This document shows positions 7,950 to 16,970 of a stretch of DNA of 64,000 bases, piece after piece. Position 1 is the first letter of the stretch, and the number at the start of each line of letters is the position of its first letter. The DNA is from JAVBOO01 sp031550435. GTDB lineage: Bacteria > Bacillota > Clostridia > Lachnospirales > WRAX01. Position numbers and translations under genes: made by a program. The notes under the pieces were generated by a model that was not told where the DNA came from, searched no databases, and saw nothing but the letters and a program-made list of their open reading frames with translations. The stretch is taken from NCBI GenBank assembly GCA_031550435.1, contig JAVBOO010000008.1, forward strand, positions 1 through 64,000. Reading direction: 5' to 3'.

Positions 7950-10900
7950 ATGAATAATAAAATAAGTCTCGGTGGAAATATTTTTCCGATGATCAATTTT
8001 GCAATGCATCAAAACTATGTCCCCATTATTAGAAATCTTGTTCTGACAAATGAAACCGATGAATCTCTGGAAGATATCAGTCTTAGAATTTCATTCGAAC
8101 CGGCGTTTGCACACCCATACGAAACATTGGTAGGTATATTAGAACCGGAAACCCCAATAGAAGTATCACCTGTTAAAATCAATATTATTCCCGACTATTT
8201 ATTAGCTCTGACAGAAAAAATGATAGGAAATATACATATAGAAATTTCCGGCGGTAACGAAACCATCTTCACCCAAGACGAAACTATTGAACTTTTAGCG
8301 TATGACGAATGGTCAGGTGCGCTAATGATGCCGGAGATGATTTGCGCTTTTGTTACGCCAAATCACCCAAAAGTTACAGAAGTAGTTTCTAAAGCAAGCG
8401 TATATCTAAATAAATGGTTGGGAAGTCCGTCTTTTACAGGATACCAATCCGGAAATCCAAATATTATCAAAAACCAGATGGCAGCATTGTATTCAGCATT
8501 ACATATGGAGGGTATTGCTTATAATATGCCTCCCGCAAGTTATGAAAAATTAGGACAACGAGTTAGATATCCGGGAACAGTTCTTGAACAGAAAGTGGGT
8601 ACCTGTCTCGATTTATCAACCTTATATGCTTCGTGCCTTGAAGCGGTCGGGCTGAACCCGATAATCGTAATTGTAAAGGGGCATGCTGTTTGTGGATGTT
8701 GGCTAGACGATGAGAGCTTTTCCGAATGTATACAAGATGACGTTTCGACGATTAACAAGAGGGTATCTGATGGGATTAACGAAATTTGTCTTGTTGAATG
8801 CACTAATTATGTTGCCGGGTCTGATGTTTCTTTTGACAATGCAGCGAAGAACGGAAACAGAAGAGTTGCCGAACCGAAAGATTTTCTATTGGCGGTCGAT
8901 GTTAAGCGCAGTCGCGCAAGCGGCATCCGCCCCGTTCCTATGAGAGTCGTAGTTGAAGGTGCGTATAGCGCTGTCGATTATGGAGAAAGCAAAAATAAAA
9001 GCATAAATACTGCACCCGGTGAAATTGATATAACTAATCGCTTGCGCGAGGGAACAACAACAGCAGTCACCAAACAGGCGATTTGGGAAAGAAAATTACT
9101 GGATTTAAGTTTAAGAAATATGCTTCTCTCATTCAGAGTAACCAGAAATACTGTGCAGCTTATGGCGGGCAGTCTTGCAACACTCGAAGATGCTTTGTCC
9201 GGCGGAGAAAGTTTCAAACTGTTACCAAAACCATCTGACTGGGAAAATACACTCAGAGATTCAAAGATATACTTATTTAAAAATGAAAAAGATGCGATAG
9301 AGCAACTTGCTCAAGCTGAGTTTCACAGCAAACGGATAAGAACTTTTTTGGACGAAAACGAACTGACACAAAATATACTAAGCCTTTATCGTAATGCTAA
9401 GGTTAGCATCGAGGAAAACGGCAGCAATACCCTCTATTTGGCTCTGGGTTTCTTGCGTTGGTATGAGACGGATATTAGCGAACGCGCACGTTATTCGCCT
9501 CTTGTTCTTCTGCCTGTCGAAATAACAAAGAGGGTTACATCAAGCGAATTTGTTGTCAAGATTCGTGATGAAGAACCACAGATGAATATAACACTTTTAG
9601 AAATGTTGAAGCAGGATTTCGGCATTATAATCAGCGGCCTGGATCCGTTGCCGGCAGATGAAAGCGGGATAGATCTAAAATTAGTTTTTAACACAATAAG
9701 GCAGGCCGTAATGGCAAAAAAGCGGTGGGACGTAGACGAGCTGGCTTTTTTAGGATTGTTTTCATTTAGTCAATATATTATGTGGAATGACATTAGAACG
9801 CGCTCAAGCGAGCTTGCGGAAAATAAAATTGTTAAAAGCCTTATTTCGGGGAAAATGGAATGGGAGCCGGGTAATGATGTTATTCCGGCTGATGAGCTGG
9901 ATGTCAAGCTGATGCCGAATCAGCTTGCTGTTCCTACAAGTGCGGACTCGTCTCAAATGGTGGCTATCAGCGCCGCAGCATCCGGAAGCAGCTTTGTATT
10001 GCATGGACCACCGGGTACAGGGAAATCCCAAACAATTACAAATGTAATCGCAAATGCATTATTTCAAGGAAAGTCGGTTTTGTTTGTTGCTCAAAAAATG
10101 GCGGCTCTTTCTGTTGTGCAAAAAAGACTTGCAGCAATTGGTATTGATCCTTTTTGTCTCGAACTTCATTCAAATAAAGCAAGGAAAAAAGATGTTCTAC
10201 ACCAGCTAGAAAATACCTTGAGCATCGGAAGAATAAAATCACCCGACGATTATGCCGCAAAAGCTGAAACATTGCGGGTAAATAGAAGTCTCATTAACAA
10301 AACTGTGTCAGAAATACACAAAAAACGCAATTACGGATTTAGCATATATGAAGCTATTGCGTTGTATGAAAAAAGTAGAGAATACAAAAATAAAGTTGCT
10401 TTTACGCAAGAGCAAATTGAAAACATGACAGGAGACAGCTATGCTGACTGGAAAAGCAGTTTAGAAAGGCTTGCTATTGCCTCTTATACTTGCGGAGATA
10501 ACATTCCAAACCACCCTCTTCGCTTATTTCAAGATAGGGAATACTCACTCGATAAACGAGATCAAATTACGGATACGATTTCTGTTTTAATGAAAAACTT
10601 GAAGGAACTTCAAAACTCATACGATGAGGTTTGCAACATTTGTAATATAGAGAAGGAATATGGTTACAGGTCGATTCAAAAAGTATCTAAGCTTATTGAA
10701 TCGCTTTTGGCATCATCTTTAACCCCTGAGTCCACTCTTGCAAATTTAGAAATCAGACATAGTTTTAATAAAATCAAAGAAGTATGTTCCTTCGTAGATC
10801 GAAGGAAATCTATAACCACTGAGATTTTGGACATTTTTGCATCAGATGTATTTAATTATGATGCAGCGTCTGCTCTGTCCTGTTATAAAACGGCTCAACA

Positions 10901-13817
10901 GAGTTGGTTTTTGCCTAAAATGCTAGGTATTGGTAAGCTGGTCAAAGAACTTAGATCTTATGCAAATAATCCATCTTCAATCACAAAAAGCAATCTTCCG
11001 GCGGTACTTCAAAAATTGCATGAAAGGAGTTCACTTGCAGAAGACATTTCTAAAAATAGTCCGGAAATGTCGCTGATTTTTGACGAATTGTGGAAGGGTG
11101 ATGAATCATATACAGAAACCCTTTTGCAAGCATACGAAAACTCGATTGCAATTCAAGAACATGTTAAGGAATTGGTAAGTGATGCAAGTGCGCAGAAATT
11201 GGTTTTGGGAAAACTCGCCCGGATAACATCAAAAGAAAACACAATTATTCCGGAAAAGCTTAAAGAGTTTTCAGAATGTGAGAGGTCAACTGAAAATATA
11301 GTCGGCAAAATGAAAAATGACCTGAAGATTAATATGGATGAAACACTTGCTTATACGAATTGGATTAGCGGAACAAAGGAGCAACTTGAAATCTGGGAAC
11401 AAAACCTAAATGGTATTAGGGCTTGGTCTGCCTTTCTTTCTGTATGTGATGAAATCAATGCTAAGGGACTAAATAACATTACGGAAGCGCAAACAAAAGG
11501 CGAACTTTCAGCAAATGAAATCATACCTGCATTTGAGTGCAATTTGTTTTATAAATGTGCTATTCAGACTATATCGAATGTTTCGGAATTATCAAGTTTT
11601 CAGGGTGTTCAGTTTAATGAATGCATTAGAAAATTCAAAGAGCTTAGCAAGGAGTTCGAAATTCTTACCATTAATGAGTTAGTTGCAAAGCTTTCCGAAA
11701 AGATACCAACTTCATCGGCAGGTCTTGCCGGTTCATCAGAAATCGGCATTCTGCAAAGGTCGATTAAAAGCGGGGGAAGAATGATGCCAATAAGAAAACT
11801 GTTCGACAGCGTCCCCAATCTTATCCGCAGACTTTGCCCTTGTATGCTAATGAGCCCTATTTCTGTGGCACAATATATAGATCCTTCTTTTCCAAAGTTC
11901 GATTTGGTTATATTTGATGAAGCGTCACAGGTTCCCACATGTGAAGCTGTCGGCGCAATTGCAAGAGGCAGTAATGTTCTTGTAGTTGGGGATCCAAAGC
12001 AACTTCCCCCAACAAGCTTTTTTAGCAGCAATAAAGTAGATGAAGAAAACTTTGATAAAGAAGATTTGGAAAGTTTACTTGATGATTGTCTTGCTTTATC
12101 CATGCCGCAGGAGCATCTTCTTTGGCATTACAGGTCACGGCATGAAAGTTTGATCGCATACAGCAACCAAAAATATTATGATAACAGACTGTTTACGTTC
12201 CCATCGCCAAACGACATGGAGACAGAAGTCGAATTTATCCCGGTAGACGGAGTTTACGACAGGGGAAACACAAAGCATAATCGCTTGGAAGCTGAAGCTG
12301 TTGTTGCAGAGATTTGTAGGCGATTAAGTGATTCTACGCTTAGAAATGACAGTATTGGTGTTGTCACCTTTAGCTCTGTCCAGCAGCATTTAATTGATGA
12401 TTTGCTGACAGAGGCATTTAGAAAGAATCCGGTGCTTGATGATATAAATAACAGTTGTGCAGAGCCCATATTTATTAAAAATCTGGAAAATGTTCAAGGC
12501 GATGAGAGAGATATTATTCTTTTTTCAATTGGATACGGCCCTGATAAGAACGGTTATGTAGCAATGAATTTCGGACCTCTAAATCGTGATGGCGGCTGGC
12601 GCCGGTTAAACGTAGCAATAACACGAGCGCGTAAGCATATGATGGTTTTTTCAACACTTAGGCCGGAGCAAATCGATCTCTCTCGCACAAGAGCTGAGGG
12701 GCTGGCGGGGTTAAAGGGATTTCTGGAATATGCCACAGGAGGTAAAAGTTCTTTAGCACAAAACAGTTACTCGGTTAGGACAAGCGGTCTACAAATTGAA
12801 CAAGTGATTGCTCATTGCATTAAGAAGTTGGGGTATGATGCTGTATGCAATATTGGGTGCTCCGGATATAAAATCGATATTGGGATTGTAAACCCAAAAG
12901 ACTCAAAACATTTCATTCTTGGCGTAATGTGTGACGGCAATGGCTATCGAGATGCAAGTACAGCAAGCGACAGAAATATTATTCAGCCTAATGTTCTTTC
13001 CTCTCTCGGATGGAATTTGCATAGAGTTTGGATATTGGACTGGCTTGATAATCCGGAAGAGGAACTTAGCAAGATTGATGGAACATTAAAACGTCTATTG
13101 AAAAATCAAGAAAATGTGCCCGAAACATCAGATTATGGTACAATTTATACAAAGGACAGTAATACTGCAAAAAGTTTGCCGGATTCAAAAAATCGTTTGT
13201 TTGCAGCATCAGACTTTTTATTTGAGAAAATGGATACCAATAGTATAGTCAATGAAAACCAAAAGATATATACACCATTAACGATAACAAGTACGGATAA
13301 TACAGAGGCTTTTTATCAACCTCAAACAATACCAAATATCAGGCGAGTGATTGAAGCGGTGGTTGAAAAAGAAGCTCCAATCAGCCGTAAAAACCTTGGG
13401 CGGAAAGTTCTTAGTGCGTGGGGAATTACTCGTTCAGGCTCAAGGGTTGACAGCGTTATTGAGAGGGCTCTTCTTTCGGCACAAGTGAAGAAGTCTAAAT
13501 CCAACAACACCGTTTTCTATTGGTCAATGTCACAAGAGCCTATCGATTATGTCGAGTTTCGCATACCCGCCGGAGACGATGAGAAGAGAAGCTTGGACGA
13601 CATATGTTCCGAAGAAATTGCAAATGGGTTAAAATGTGTGATGCAAGTTCAAATTAGCCTTACAAATGCTGACCTAATCAGAGAAACCGCCAAAATATTC
13701 GGTTTCACACGAAAAGGTGGAATAATTGATTCGGCCGTTCAAAACGGCATCGAAGAAGCTGTGAACAGAGGCTATATAACTGTCTCGGAAGACGGTGGAA
13801 GAATTACCCTGGCATAA
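7950..13817 (+). CDS. Giant SF1 helicase-nuclease-like protein (DUF4011/DUF3320 family)
   Basis: The protein has 1955 residues, with ATG start MNNKISLGGN behind AGGGTGGG. Residues about 210-285 look transglutaminase-like (GTCLDLSTLYASCLEAVGLNP, then KGHAVCGCW). The DUF4011 region begins near 380. The SF1/UPF1-type helicase core has Walker A GPPGTGKS near 686, DEAS near 1321, GDPKQLPPTSFF near 1348 and LNVAITRARKH near 1553. A C-terminal Vsr/MTES_1575-like nuclease fold is near 1620-1700 (KIDIGIV...GVMCDGNGY...LGWNLHRVW), with Met where related domains usually have the catalytic Glu. DUF3320 closes the protein. Such helicases are often found in defence islands, but the role is not established here. 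The gene looks more A+T-rich than its neighbours and is bracketed by repeats. Confidence 0.85.
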   Translation: MNNKISLGGNIFPMINFAMHQNYVPIIRNLVLTNETDESLEDISLRISFEPAFAHPYETLVGILEPETPIEVSPVKINIIPDYLLALTEKMIGNIHIEISGGNETIFTQDETIELLAYDEWSGALMMPEMICAFVTPNHPKVTEVVSKASVYLNKWLGSPSFTGYQSGNPNIIKNQMAALYSALHMEGIAYNMPPASYEKLGQRVRYPGTVLEQKVGTCLDLSTLYASCLEAVGLNPIIVIVKGHAVCGCWLDDESFSECIQDDVSTINKRVSDGINEICLVECTNYVAGSDVSFDNAAKNGNRRVAEPKDFLLAVDVKRSRASGIRPVPMRVVVEGAYSAVDYGESKNKSINTAPGEIDITNRLREGTTTAVTKQAIWERKLLDLSLRNMLLSFRVTRNTVQLMAGSLATLEDALSGGESFKLLPKPSDWENTLRDSKIYLFKNEKDAIEQLAQAEFHSKRIRTFLDENELTQNILSLYRNAKVSIEENGSNTLYLALGFLRWYETDISERARYSPLVLLPVEITKRVTSSEFVVKIRDEEPQMNITLLEMLKQDFGIIISGLDPLPADESGIDLKLVFNTIRQAVMAKKRWDVDELAFLGLFSFSQYIMWNDIRTRSSELAENKIVKSLISGKMEWEPGNDVIPADELDVKLMPNQLAVPTSADSSQMVAISAAASGSSFVLHGPPGTGKSQTITNVIANALFQGKSVLFVAQKMAALSVVQKRLAAIGIDPFCLELHSNKARKKDVLHQLENTLSIGRIKSPDDYAAKAETLRVNRSLINKTVSEIHKKRNYGFSIYEAIALYEKSREYKNKVAFTQEQIENMTGDSYADWKSSLERLAIASYTCGDNIPNHPLRLFQDREYSLDKRDQITDTISVLMKNLKELQNSYDEVCNICNIEKEYGYRSIQKVSKLIESLLASSLTPESTLANLEIRHSFNKIKEVCSFVDRRKSITTEILDIFASDVFNYDAASALSCYKTAQQSWFLPKMLGIGKLVKELRSYANNPSSITKSNLPAVLQKLHERSSLAEDISKNSPEMSLIFDELWKGDESYTETLLQAYENSIAIQEHVKELVSDASAQKLVLGKLARITSKENTIIPEKLKEFSECERSTENIVGKMKNDLKINMDETLAYTNWISGTKEQLEIWEQNLNGIRAWSAFLSVCDEINAKGLNNITEAQTKGELSANEIIPAFECNLFYKCAIQTISNVSELSSFQGVQFNECIRKFKELSKEFEILTINELVAKLSEKIPTSSAGLAGSSEIGILQRSIKSGGRMMPIRKLFDSVPNLIRRLCPCMLMSPISVAQYIDPSFPKFDLVIFDEASQVPTCEAVGAIARGSNVLVVGDPKQLPPTSFFSSNKVDEENFDKEDLESLLDDCLALSMPQEHLLWHYRSRHESLIAYSNQKYYDNRLFTFPSPNDMETEVEFIPVDGVYDRGNTKHNRLEAEAVVAEICRRLSDSTLRNDSIGVVTFSSVQQHLIDDLLTEAFRKNPVLDDINNSCAEPIFIKNLENVQGDERDIILFSIGYGPDKNGYVAMNFGPLNRDGGWRRLNVAITRARKHMMVFSTLRPEQIDLSRTRAEGLAGLKGFLEYATGGKSSLAQNSYSVRTSGLQIEQVIAHCIKKLGYDAVCNIGCSGYKIDIGIVNPKDSKHFILGVMCDGNGYRDASTASDRNIIQPNVLSSLGWNLHRVWILDWLDNPEEELSKIDGTLKRLLKNQENVPETSDYGTIYTKDSNTAKSLPDSKNRLFAASDFLFEKMDTNSIVNENQKIYTPLTITSTDNTEAFYQPQTIPNIRRVIEAVVEKEAPISRKNLGRKVLSAWGITRSGSRVDSVIERALLSAQVKKSKSNNTVFYWSMSQEPIDYVEFRIPAGDDEKRSLDDICSEEIANGLKCVMQVQISLTNADLIRETAKIFGFTRKGGIIDSAVQNGIEEAVNRGYITVSEDGGRITLA

Positions 13818-13843
13818 TCTCGACAAAGAGGAAAGTGAAATTT

Positions 13844-13921
13844 ATGGGCTTTTTTGATAAGCTGTTTAAACCGATAGGGAAAGCAAACGAAGCGGATACA
13901 GGTTCATCCAAAGTGAATTGA
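13844..13921 (+). pseudogene. 25-codon gene stub, probably truncated by a repeat fragment
   Basis: An ATG behind GAGGAAAG opens MGFFDKLFKPIGKANEAD and stops at 13921 inside a sequence matching the end of family D repeats (TCCAAAGTGAATTGATCAGTGTTTACTT). MGFFDKLFK is a common N terminus for longer proteins. The natural reading is that a partner gene translated just after the helicase lost everything past about codon 20. A genuine 25-residue peptide cannot be excluded. Confidence 0.45.
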
Positions 13922-13936
13922 TCAGTGTTTACTTGA
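13906..13936. repeat. Family D repeat fragment
   Basis: TCCAAAGTGAATTGATCAGTGTTTACTT resembles the terminal 30 bp of family D copies (compare 42466-42495 and 56959-56989). It supplies the stop codon of the 13844 stub. Confidence 0.6.
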
Positions 13937-13964
13937 TTATATTTCCCTGATATTTTCACTTATT

Positions 13965-14702
13965 CTACCTTTTTTCTTTAAGCGCTTTAATAATATTTTG
14001 CGCGTTCGGCTCGCCGTCAACCCTGATATAGCGTTCTTTTTCGCTGATATTCTCGAGGTAGTGCGCGTCGGAAGACTGCAAATATGCGACCTCTTTCATA
14101 AATTGTTTTTTGTGTTGTATCATAAAAGCTTCGGGATCGCTGTTTTTAGATATTTCTATCAGATTAATGTTCAGATCAGAGGGAAGGAAGCCGAGGTTGG
14201 AGAACAGGCTGTAACTTGTTCTGTCAATGTGAGCCGGTATCGCTACGCCGCCGAGGCTTTGAACAACAGACACAGCCTCGTATAAATCGATGTTTGCTGC
14301 GACGAGAAGAAGGCCGGGGAGTTCACCTGTTAGCTCGTCCTCTTCGTTTAGAAACTGCTGTTCGCCGAAGATTTCCGGCTTGTTGGCTACAAAAGGCAGT
14401 CTGCTCTTGACAAAGCTCTCGAATTCAAGCGCTTTTTCCAAACAGTCGAAAAGGCAGACTACATGGACTTCTTCCGATGTTTCAAGCTCCATCCCGGGGA
14501 TAATAGTCAGAGGAAGTCCGTTGTTTTCGGCAGCTTTAATACAAGCGGCGACATTGCCGCAGGAGTTATGATCGGTTATCGCAATGCAGTTAAGCTCAAG
14601 TATCGAAGCCATGTTCACTATGTTGTTCGGCGTCATGGTCACGTCGCCGCATGGGGACAGAGCGGTGTGCATATGAAAATCGTAGTAAATTTTTTCGCCC
14701 AT
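13965..14702 (-). CDS. PHP-domain metal-dependent phosphoesterase
   Basis: The protein has 245 residues. PHP motifs are intact: YYDFHMHTALSPCGD (motif I), CIAITDHNSCGN (motif II), PGMELET, AIPAHIDRTSYS and LQSSDAHYLENI, which supply the His/Asp/Glu ligands of a trinuclear metal site. It resembles the stand-alone PHP proteins related to RNase AM/YciV rather than DNA polymerase domains. It is the last gene of the minus-strand block with the putative sensory hydrogenase, 35 bp after a DRTGG protein. This arrangement suggests hydrolysis of a phosphorylated signal or product, which is inference. Confidence 0.9.
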   Translation of the reverse strand: MGEKIYYDFHMHTALSPCGDVTMTPNNIVNMASILELNCIAITDHNSCGNVAACIKAAENNGLPLTIIPGMELETSEEVHVVCLFDCLEKALEFESFVKSRLPFVANKPEIFGEQQFLNEEDELTGELPGLLLVAANIDLYEAVSVVQSLGGVAIPAHIDRTSYSLFSNLGFLPSDLNINLIEISKNSDPEAFMIQHKKQFMKEVAYLQSSDAHYLENISEKERYIRVDGEPNAQNIIKALKEKR

Positions 14703-14737
14703 ATTTTACCTCACAATGCAAGGAAAGCGCCGTTTAT

Positions 14738-15079
14738 TCAGCGCTTGTTTAATTCCGCGAACAGTTCAGCGATTTCGTAAGACGTCAGGCTTGTTTGCAA
14801 AAGAGGTATACCCTCGGCCTCGGATTTTGCGATGGTGTCCGCGTCGGGAACAGAATCTTCGCATATGATTATGCAGGCAGCGTTAACAAGAAGAGCAACG
14901 GCGACTATATTAATATGGCTTTGGATCGTAATCCAGGCGCAGCCCTCTTTTGCCTTGCCCATTACCCAGCTGAGCAAATCCCCGATATAAACGTTTGTAA
15001 TCGTGTTAGAGGAGTTTTCTCCTCCCCCGACGAGCGTTAAACCGAATTTCTCACAGGCCGAACTAACAGAAATATCCAT
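14738..15079 (-). CDS. DRTGG-domain protein (second copy)
   Basis: The protein has 113 residues: MDISVSSACEKFGLTLVGGGENSSNTITNVYIGDLLSWVMGKAKEGCAWITIQSHINIVAVALL. This matches the small DRTGG/HPr-kinase-N-like fold with the ITNVYIGDLLS motif. Such domains occur in HprK and in CBS-DRTGG pyrophosphatases and are thought to be regulatory. It sits 12 bp downstream of the hydrogenase-like gene and 35 bp upstream of the PHP gene. It is more divergent from the DRTGG protein at 16967 than a recent duplicate would be. No catalytic residues are evident. Confidence 0.8.
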   Translation of the reverse strand: MDISVSSACEKFGLTLVGGGENSSNTITNVYIGDLLSWVMGKAKEGCAWITIQSHINIVAVALLVNAACIIICEDSVPDADTIAKSEAEGIPLLQTSLTSYEIAELFAELNKR

Positions 15080-15091
15080 GACGCACTCCTA

Positions 15092-16414
15092 TCAATAGTT
15101 ATGATTTCTCAATGTCTGCGGAATTTTTGCCGAAAGATCGACCATCATTTCCGCGAGCTCGAATACTTTCTTTCTAAGAACGAATTCACACTCCTCAAGG
15201 GTAGCGGTTCCGCGTACTATATCTTCGGCAAAAGTCTTGCAGGTCGGAGCGCCGCAGGAGCCGCAGTCTATTCCGGGCAGAAGATTAATGATTCTTTCCA
15301 TTTCTTCCATTTTGTTTATCGCATCAGCCATATCGGAGCCGAGCCTCGTCTTTTCCGTGGCCTCAACGGTTTTTGTAAAGCAAAACTCGCTTCGGTCGAG
15401 TTTTGCGTCGAGTCTTCGCTTTTGTTCCTCGGGTATAGTCTCCGAGTCTCTTTCCGCCCGCTTTAGGAAGTTTTTGGCGACAAAACCGTTCACGAGAGTC
15501 AAAGGCCCTCCGACACAGCCGCCGGTACAGGAAAGCAGCTCTACAAAATCAACGTCGTTGCATTGACCGTTTTCAATTTCCTCCAGTATAACAAGCAGGT
15601 TTTCAAGCCCGTCAACAGCAAGAGAGTTCTCCAGCTCGATTCCTTTTGTCTCTCCGCCGGAAAGGGCCCAGTCCATGCCTTGAGGAGAGCTTTGAAGCAG
15701 CATTTCCGGTTCTTTGATTTCACCGATTGCCGCTCTGAGCGGCAAGAAAATGTCTGATATAGAGATAACGGAATCAACGGCTGACTTTTCTATGCCCAAA
15801 GGATGTTCGGCGTTTGTCGCCTTTGCCGGGCAGGGTGTCAGGAAAAACACTCCTATTTCTTTTTCGGGCAGGCCTGTTTTCTCGGAGAAATGCTTTTTTG
15901 CCAACCGTGCCGAAATTTCCATCGGCGAAGCTATCGGAAGTATGTTTTCGATAAGAGCGGGAAAATTCATGCAAATAAGCCTGATAGCAGCCGGGCAGGC
16001 CGAAGAAATAACAGGTTTTTTAACATTATGCTCGGCAAGGTACTTCCTTGTTTCCGCAGATACAAGCTGGGCAGCATATGAAACTTCGAAAACATCGTCA
16101 AAGCCGAGCTTTTTGAGCCCGGTTAATATCAGATTGACATTGGTTATATGCTTGAATTGGGCGTAAAGCGTTGGTGCCGGAAGGGCGACCTTGAATTTAA
16201 AATTCTTTATTATGTCCAATGGATAAGTTATCGCTTTTTTCGCATGATTTCTGCATACTTTTATGCACATGCCGCAGTCGATACATTTTTCGTCAAGAAT
16301 TTCGGCCTTGCCGTTATGTACGCGTATGGCCTCTGTCGGACAGCGTTTTATGCAGTCGGTACAGCCGATGCATTTATCTTTAATAAGTGTTACGGAATGT
16401 CCGGGATAATTCAA
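15092..16414 (-). CDS. Putative sensory [FeFe]-hydrogenase, group D-like (HydS-type)
   Basis: The protein has 440 residues, with a TTG start behind AAAGGGGTG. Two 4Fe-4S ferredoxin motifs (CIGCTDCIKRCP, CIDCGMCIKVC) precede an H-cluster-type domain carrying SSACPAA (C140), LTPCPAK (C195) and SCTGGCVGG (C296, C300), the four expected H-cluster ligands. Ala replaces the proton-transfer Cys of catalytic enzymes (TSCCP becomes SSACP). A C-terminal Fe-S domain (C384, C387, C392, C409) ends the protein. This layout fits the group D proteins described as putative sensors, such as HydS of Thermoanaerobacter. No hydrogenase partners are present. Neighbours are an RsbW-like ATPase, two DRTGG proteins and a PHP protein. 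Whether it holds a complete H cluster is unproven. Confidence 0.8.
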   Translation of the reverse strand: MNYPGHSVTLIKDKCIGCTDCIKRCPTEAIRVHNGKAEILDEKCIDCGMCIKVCRNHAKKAITYPLDIIKNFKFKVALPAPTLYAQFKHITNVNLILTGLKKLGFDDVFEVSYAAQLVSAETRKYLAEHNVKKPVISSACPAAIRLICMNFPALIENILPIASPMEISARLAKKHFSEKTGLPEKEIGVFFLTPCPAKATNAEHPLGIEKSAVDSVISISDIFLPLRAAIGEIKEPEMLLQSSPQGMDWALSGGETKGIELENSLAVDGLENLLVILEEIENGQCNDVDFVELLSCTGGCVGGPLTLVNGFVAKNFLKRAERDSETIPEEQKRRLDAKLDRSEFCFTKTVEATEKTRLGSDMADAINKMEEMERIINLLPGIDCGSCGAPTCKTFAEDIVRGTATLEECEFVLRKKVFELAEMMVDLSAKIPQTLRNHNY

Positions 16415-16445
16415 GTGAGCACCCCTTTCGAAGGATATTACCCCG

Positions 16446-16471
16446 GAAGATAAACAGATCGATTTATCTTC
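16446..16471. other. 9-bp hairpin upstream of the hydrogenase-like gene
   Basis: GAAGATAAA and TTTATCTTC pair across an 8-base loop, about 30 bp upstream of the TTG start at 16414. A second small GC-rich hairpin (CCCC...GGGG) follows at 16474-16496. It may be an mRNA processing or attenuation element. There is no T run on the minus strand. Confidence 0.4.
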
Positions 16472-16502
16472 AGCCCCTTCGCTTATGCTTCGGGGTTTCA
16501 GG

Positions 16503-16550
16503 GTTATTACTACGGAAGGATAACGTTATATTTTATATCCGAAGTAATAA
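16503..16550. repeat. Family A-related palindrome
   Basis: TTATTACTACGGAAGGATAACG...TATATCCGAAGTAATAA is an imperfect palindrome sharing the CGAAGTAATAA end with family A right hairpins. It lies within the 145-bp gap between the ATPase and hydrogenase-like genes. Confidence 0.6.
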
Positions 16551-16559
16551 GCATGTCGG

Positions 16560-16970
16560 CTATAAATTAACTTCGATTTCAACGGTTGTTCCGACTCCGA
16601 CCTCAGATGTTATCCTAAAGAAATCGGAATTTTTTATCATGTTCGGTATACCCATGCCGGCACCGAAACCGAGGTCCCGAACTTTATCTGTGGCCGTGGA
16701 AAAGCCTGCCTGTTTCGCCTTCTCGATATCGGGTATGCCCGGGCCTGTGTCTTTGAGCGCAAGATATACCTTATCGGGCATAATCTCCACATCAACGACA
16801 CCGCCGTTTGCATGAATGACCATGTTTATTTCGGCCTCATACATCGCGATGGCGATTTTTCTTATAATATCGGAATTAATACCGAGCTGCTTTAAAACTC
16901 TCTTGACATTTGCGGAAGCCTCGCCGGCGCGAGCAAATTCACCGTCGATCACATCGTAGTGAAGCTTCAA
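16560..16970 (-). CDS. RsbW-like anti-sigma/serine kinase ATPase
   Basis: The protein has 136 residues. GHKL ATPase motifs are clear: N box MYEAEINMVIHANGG, G1 KDTGPGIPD, G2 GAGMGIPNM and the closing VGVGTTVEIEV. The size and the lack of a phospho-acceptor domain match anti-sigma factor kinases of the RsbW/SpoIIAB type. Its start overlaps the end of the upstream DRTGG gene by 4 bp, so translation is coupled. No sigma factor or anti-anti-sigma gene is adjacent, so its target is open. It could signal for the hydrogenase-like protein downstream. Confidence 0.88.
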   Translation of the reverse strand: MKLHYDVIDGEFARAGEASANVKRVLKQLGINSDIIRKIAIAMYEAEINMVIHANGGVVDVEIMPDKVYLALKDTGPGIPDIEKAKQAGFSTATDKVRDLGFGAGMGIPNMIKNSDFFRITSEVGVGTTVEIEVNL

